From an uncultured Gammaproteobacteria bacterium (lineage in GTDB: Bacteria > Pseudomonadota > Gammaproteobacteria > SZUA-140): a stretch of DNA of 5,732 nucleotides. Within the stretch, counting starts at the first letter, position 1. Each line of letters opens with the position of its first letter. The DNA lies in NCBI GenBank assembly GCA_945787585.1, contig CALZIG010000196.1:1-5732 (forward strand), written 5' to 3'. Made by a program: the position numbers and the translations under genes. The notes under the pieces are model-generated. The model searched no databases and was not told where the DNA came from. It saw nothing but the letters and a program-made list of their open reading frames with translations. This document shows, in pieces, positions 5,142 to 5,732 of the stretch.

Positions 5142-5732
5142 CTACAATCGTCCGCGCGCATCCAGCATCGAAAAACCGATTAACCCGAGTTCAACATCTT
5201 TGGTCAGCGCGATCACTTTAAATAACTCTCCCATCTCCTGGGGCATAGTTAACGTTTTCACTGCCTGCGCCTGCATCACCTGCTGCTCATGAGTAGACTT
5301 TTCAGCGACGACGGCCAGCGCATCCATCAGCCCCGCCCCCAAAAGAAAATGCGCCTGCGTGGTGTAACCGGCGACATCGAGCCCGGCATCGACGGCACTC
5401 TCGGCAATCGCCGTAAAATCGACATGCGCGGTGACATCCTGCAATCCCGGCAGTATCAGTGGATCACTATGCGCCTGATGTTGATAGTGGCACATCACGG
5501 TGCCTTCGTTACGCTCTGGAATGTAATACTCGCGCCGTGGAAAACCGTAATCAATCAGCAGTACCAGCCCCTGCTCAAGTATTGCGGCGATACTGCGCAC
5601 CCAGTCTGCCGCGGCAAGATTAATCTCTGATAGATACTCGCTGTCGAATTCCTCGCGACCACATTCATCGATAATATGGGCAACGGCATCTGCCAGTCTT
5701 GCATCACTCAATTCACCATCACACCATGTGAG
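5142..5732 (-). CDS. COG1565/NDUFAF7-type SAM-dependent methyltransferase, C-terminal part
   Basis: The frame is open to the window edge, so the start and the N-terminal half with the glycine-rich SAM-binding motif are missing. The visible 196 residues include the family signature at about 5415-5552: LLIDYGFPRREYY, then the RNEGTVMCHY block, then a PGLQDVTAHVDF block. These blocks are strongly conserved in the DUF185/COG1565 group. The mitochondrial member NDUFAF7 dimethylates an arginine of complex I subunit NDUFS2, whereas the substrates of bacterial members are largely unproven. The C-terminal helical region (LGAGLMDALAVVAE) and the ending GFSMLDARGR are also family-like. A TTG at 5711 is not a credible start because the frame continues upstream (ending ...TWCDGE before it). 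The product is probably cytoplasmic and is followed 84 nt later by the LolA-like gene. Confidence 0.9.
   Translation of the reverse strand, partial: LTWCDGELSDARLADAVAHIIDECGREEFDSEYLSEINLAAADWVRSIAAILEQGLVLLIDYGFPRREYYIPERNEGTVMCHYQHQAHSDPLILPGLQDVTAHVDFTAIAESAVDAGLDVAGYTTQAHFLLGAGLMDALAVVAEKSTHEQQVMQAQAVKTLTMPQEMGELFKVIALTKDVELGLIGFSMLDARGRL

Noticed and set aside
5289..5630. A 113-codon plus-strand frame opposite the methyltransferase.
   Set aside because: It is antisense to the best-conserved part of the COG1565 protein and shows no domain of its own.

Overview
The window looks like part of a gammaproteobacterial chromosome with moderate GC. The evidence is the order dacA - ybeD - lipB - lipA, which is the well-known order in Escherichia coli and relatives. 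Here a D-amino-acid aminotransferase gene is inserted between dacA and ybeD, an arrangement I associate with gammaproteobacteria outside the enterics. No IS element, phage gene, tRNA, rRNA or CRISPR array is visible. The genus cannot be named from sequence reading alone.

Positions 1-3096 (+ strand) hold a tightly packed operon. It contains the 3' end of a D-Ala-D-Ala carboxypeptidase gene (dacA type), a D-amino-acid aminotransferase (dat), the small regulatory-fold protein YbeD, octanoyltransferase LipB and lipoyl synthase LipA. Gaps are 6-9 nt up to lipB and 56 nt before lipA. The first two genes act on D-alanine and the cell wall. The last two make the lipoyl cofactor of 2-oxoacid dehydrogenases and the glycine cleavage system. 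YbeD lies between the two halves.

Positions 3097-3252 are a non-coding leader. It contains two imperfect copies of a TGATGC..CATTAA element exactly 40 nt apart. The second copy forms a hairpin followed by six T residues just before a perfect AGGAGG ribosome binding site. Positions 3253-3849 encode a stand-alone protein with two CBS domains. A long, almost perfect hairpin (3865-3912) separates it from genes converging from the other strand.

Positions 3895-5732 (- strand), read right to left, hold three genes. First is the C-terminal part of a COG1565/NDUFAF7-type SAM-dependent methyltransferase, whose 5' end lies outside the window. Next is an exported LolA-like 'outer membrane lipoprotein-sorting' protein with a tandem histidine-rich repeat. 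Last is a small helical protein of unknown function that starts 11 nt after the LolA-like gene and probably forms an operon with it.

Most of the window is conventional housekeeping DNA. The least explained parts are the CBS-gene leader, the histidine-rich insert of the LolA-like protein, the small unknown gene, and the convergent hairpin that overlaps its stop codon. I see no convincing evidence of a wholly new multi-gene system.
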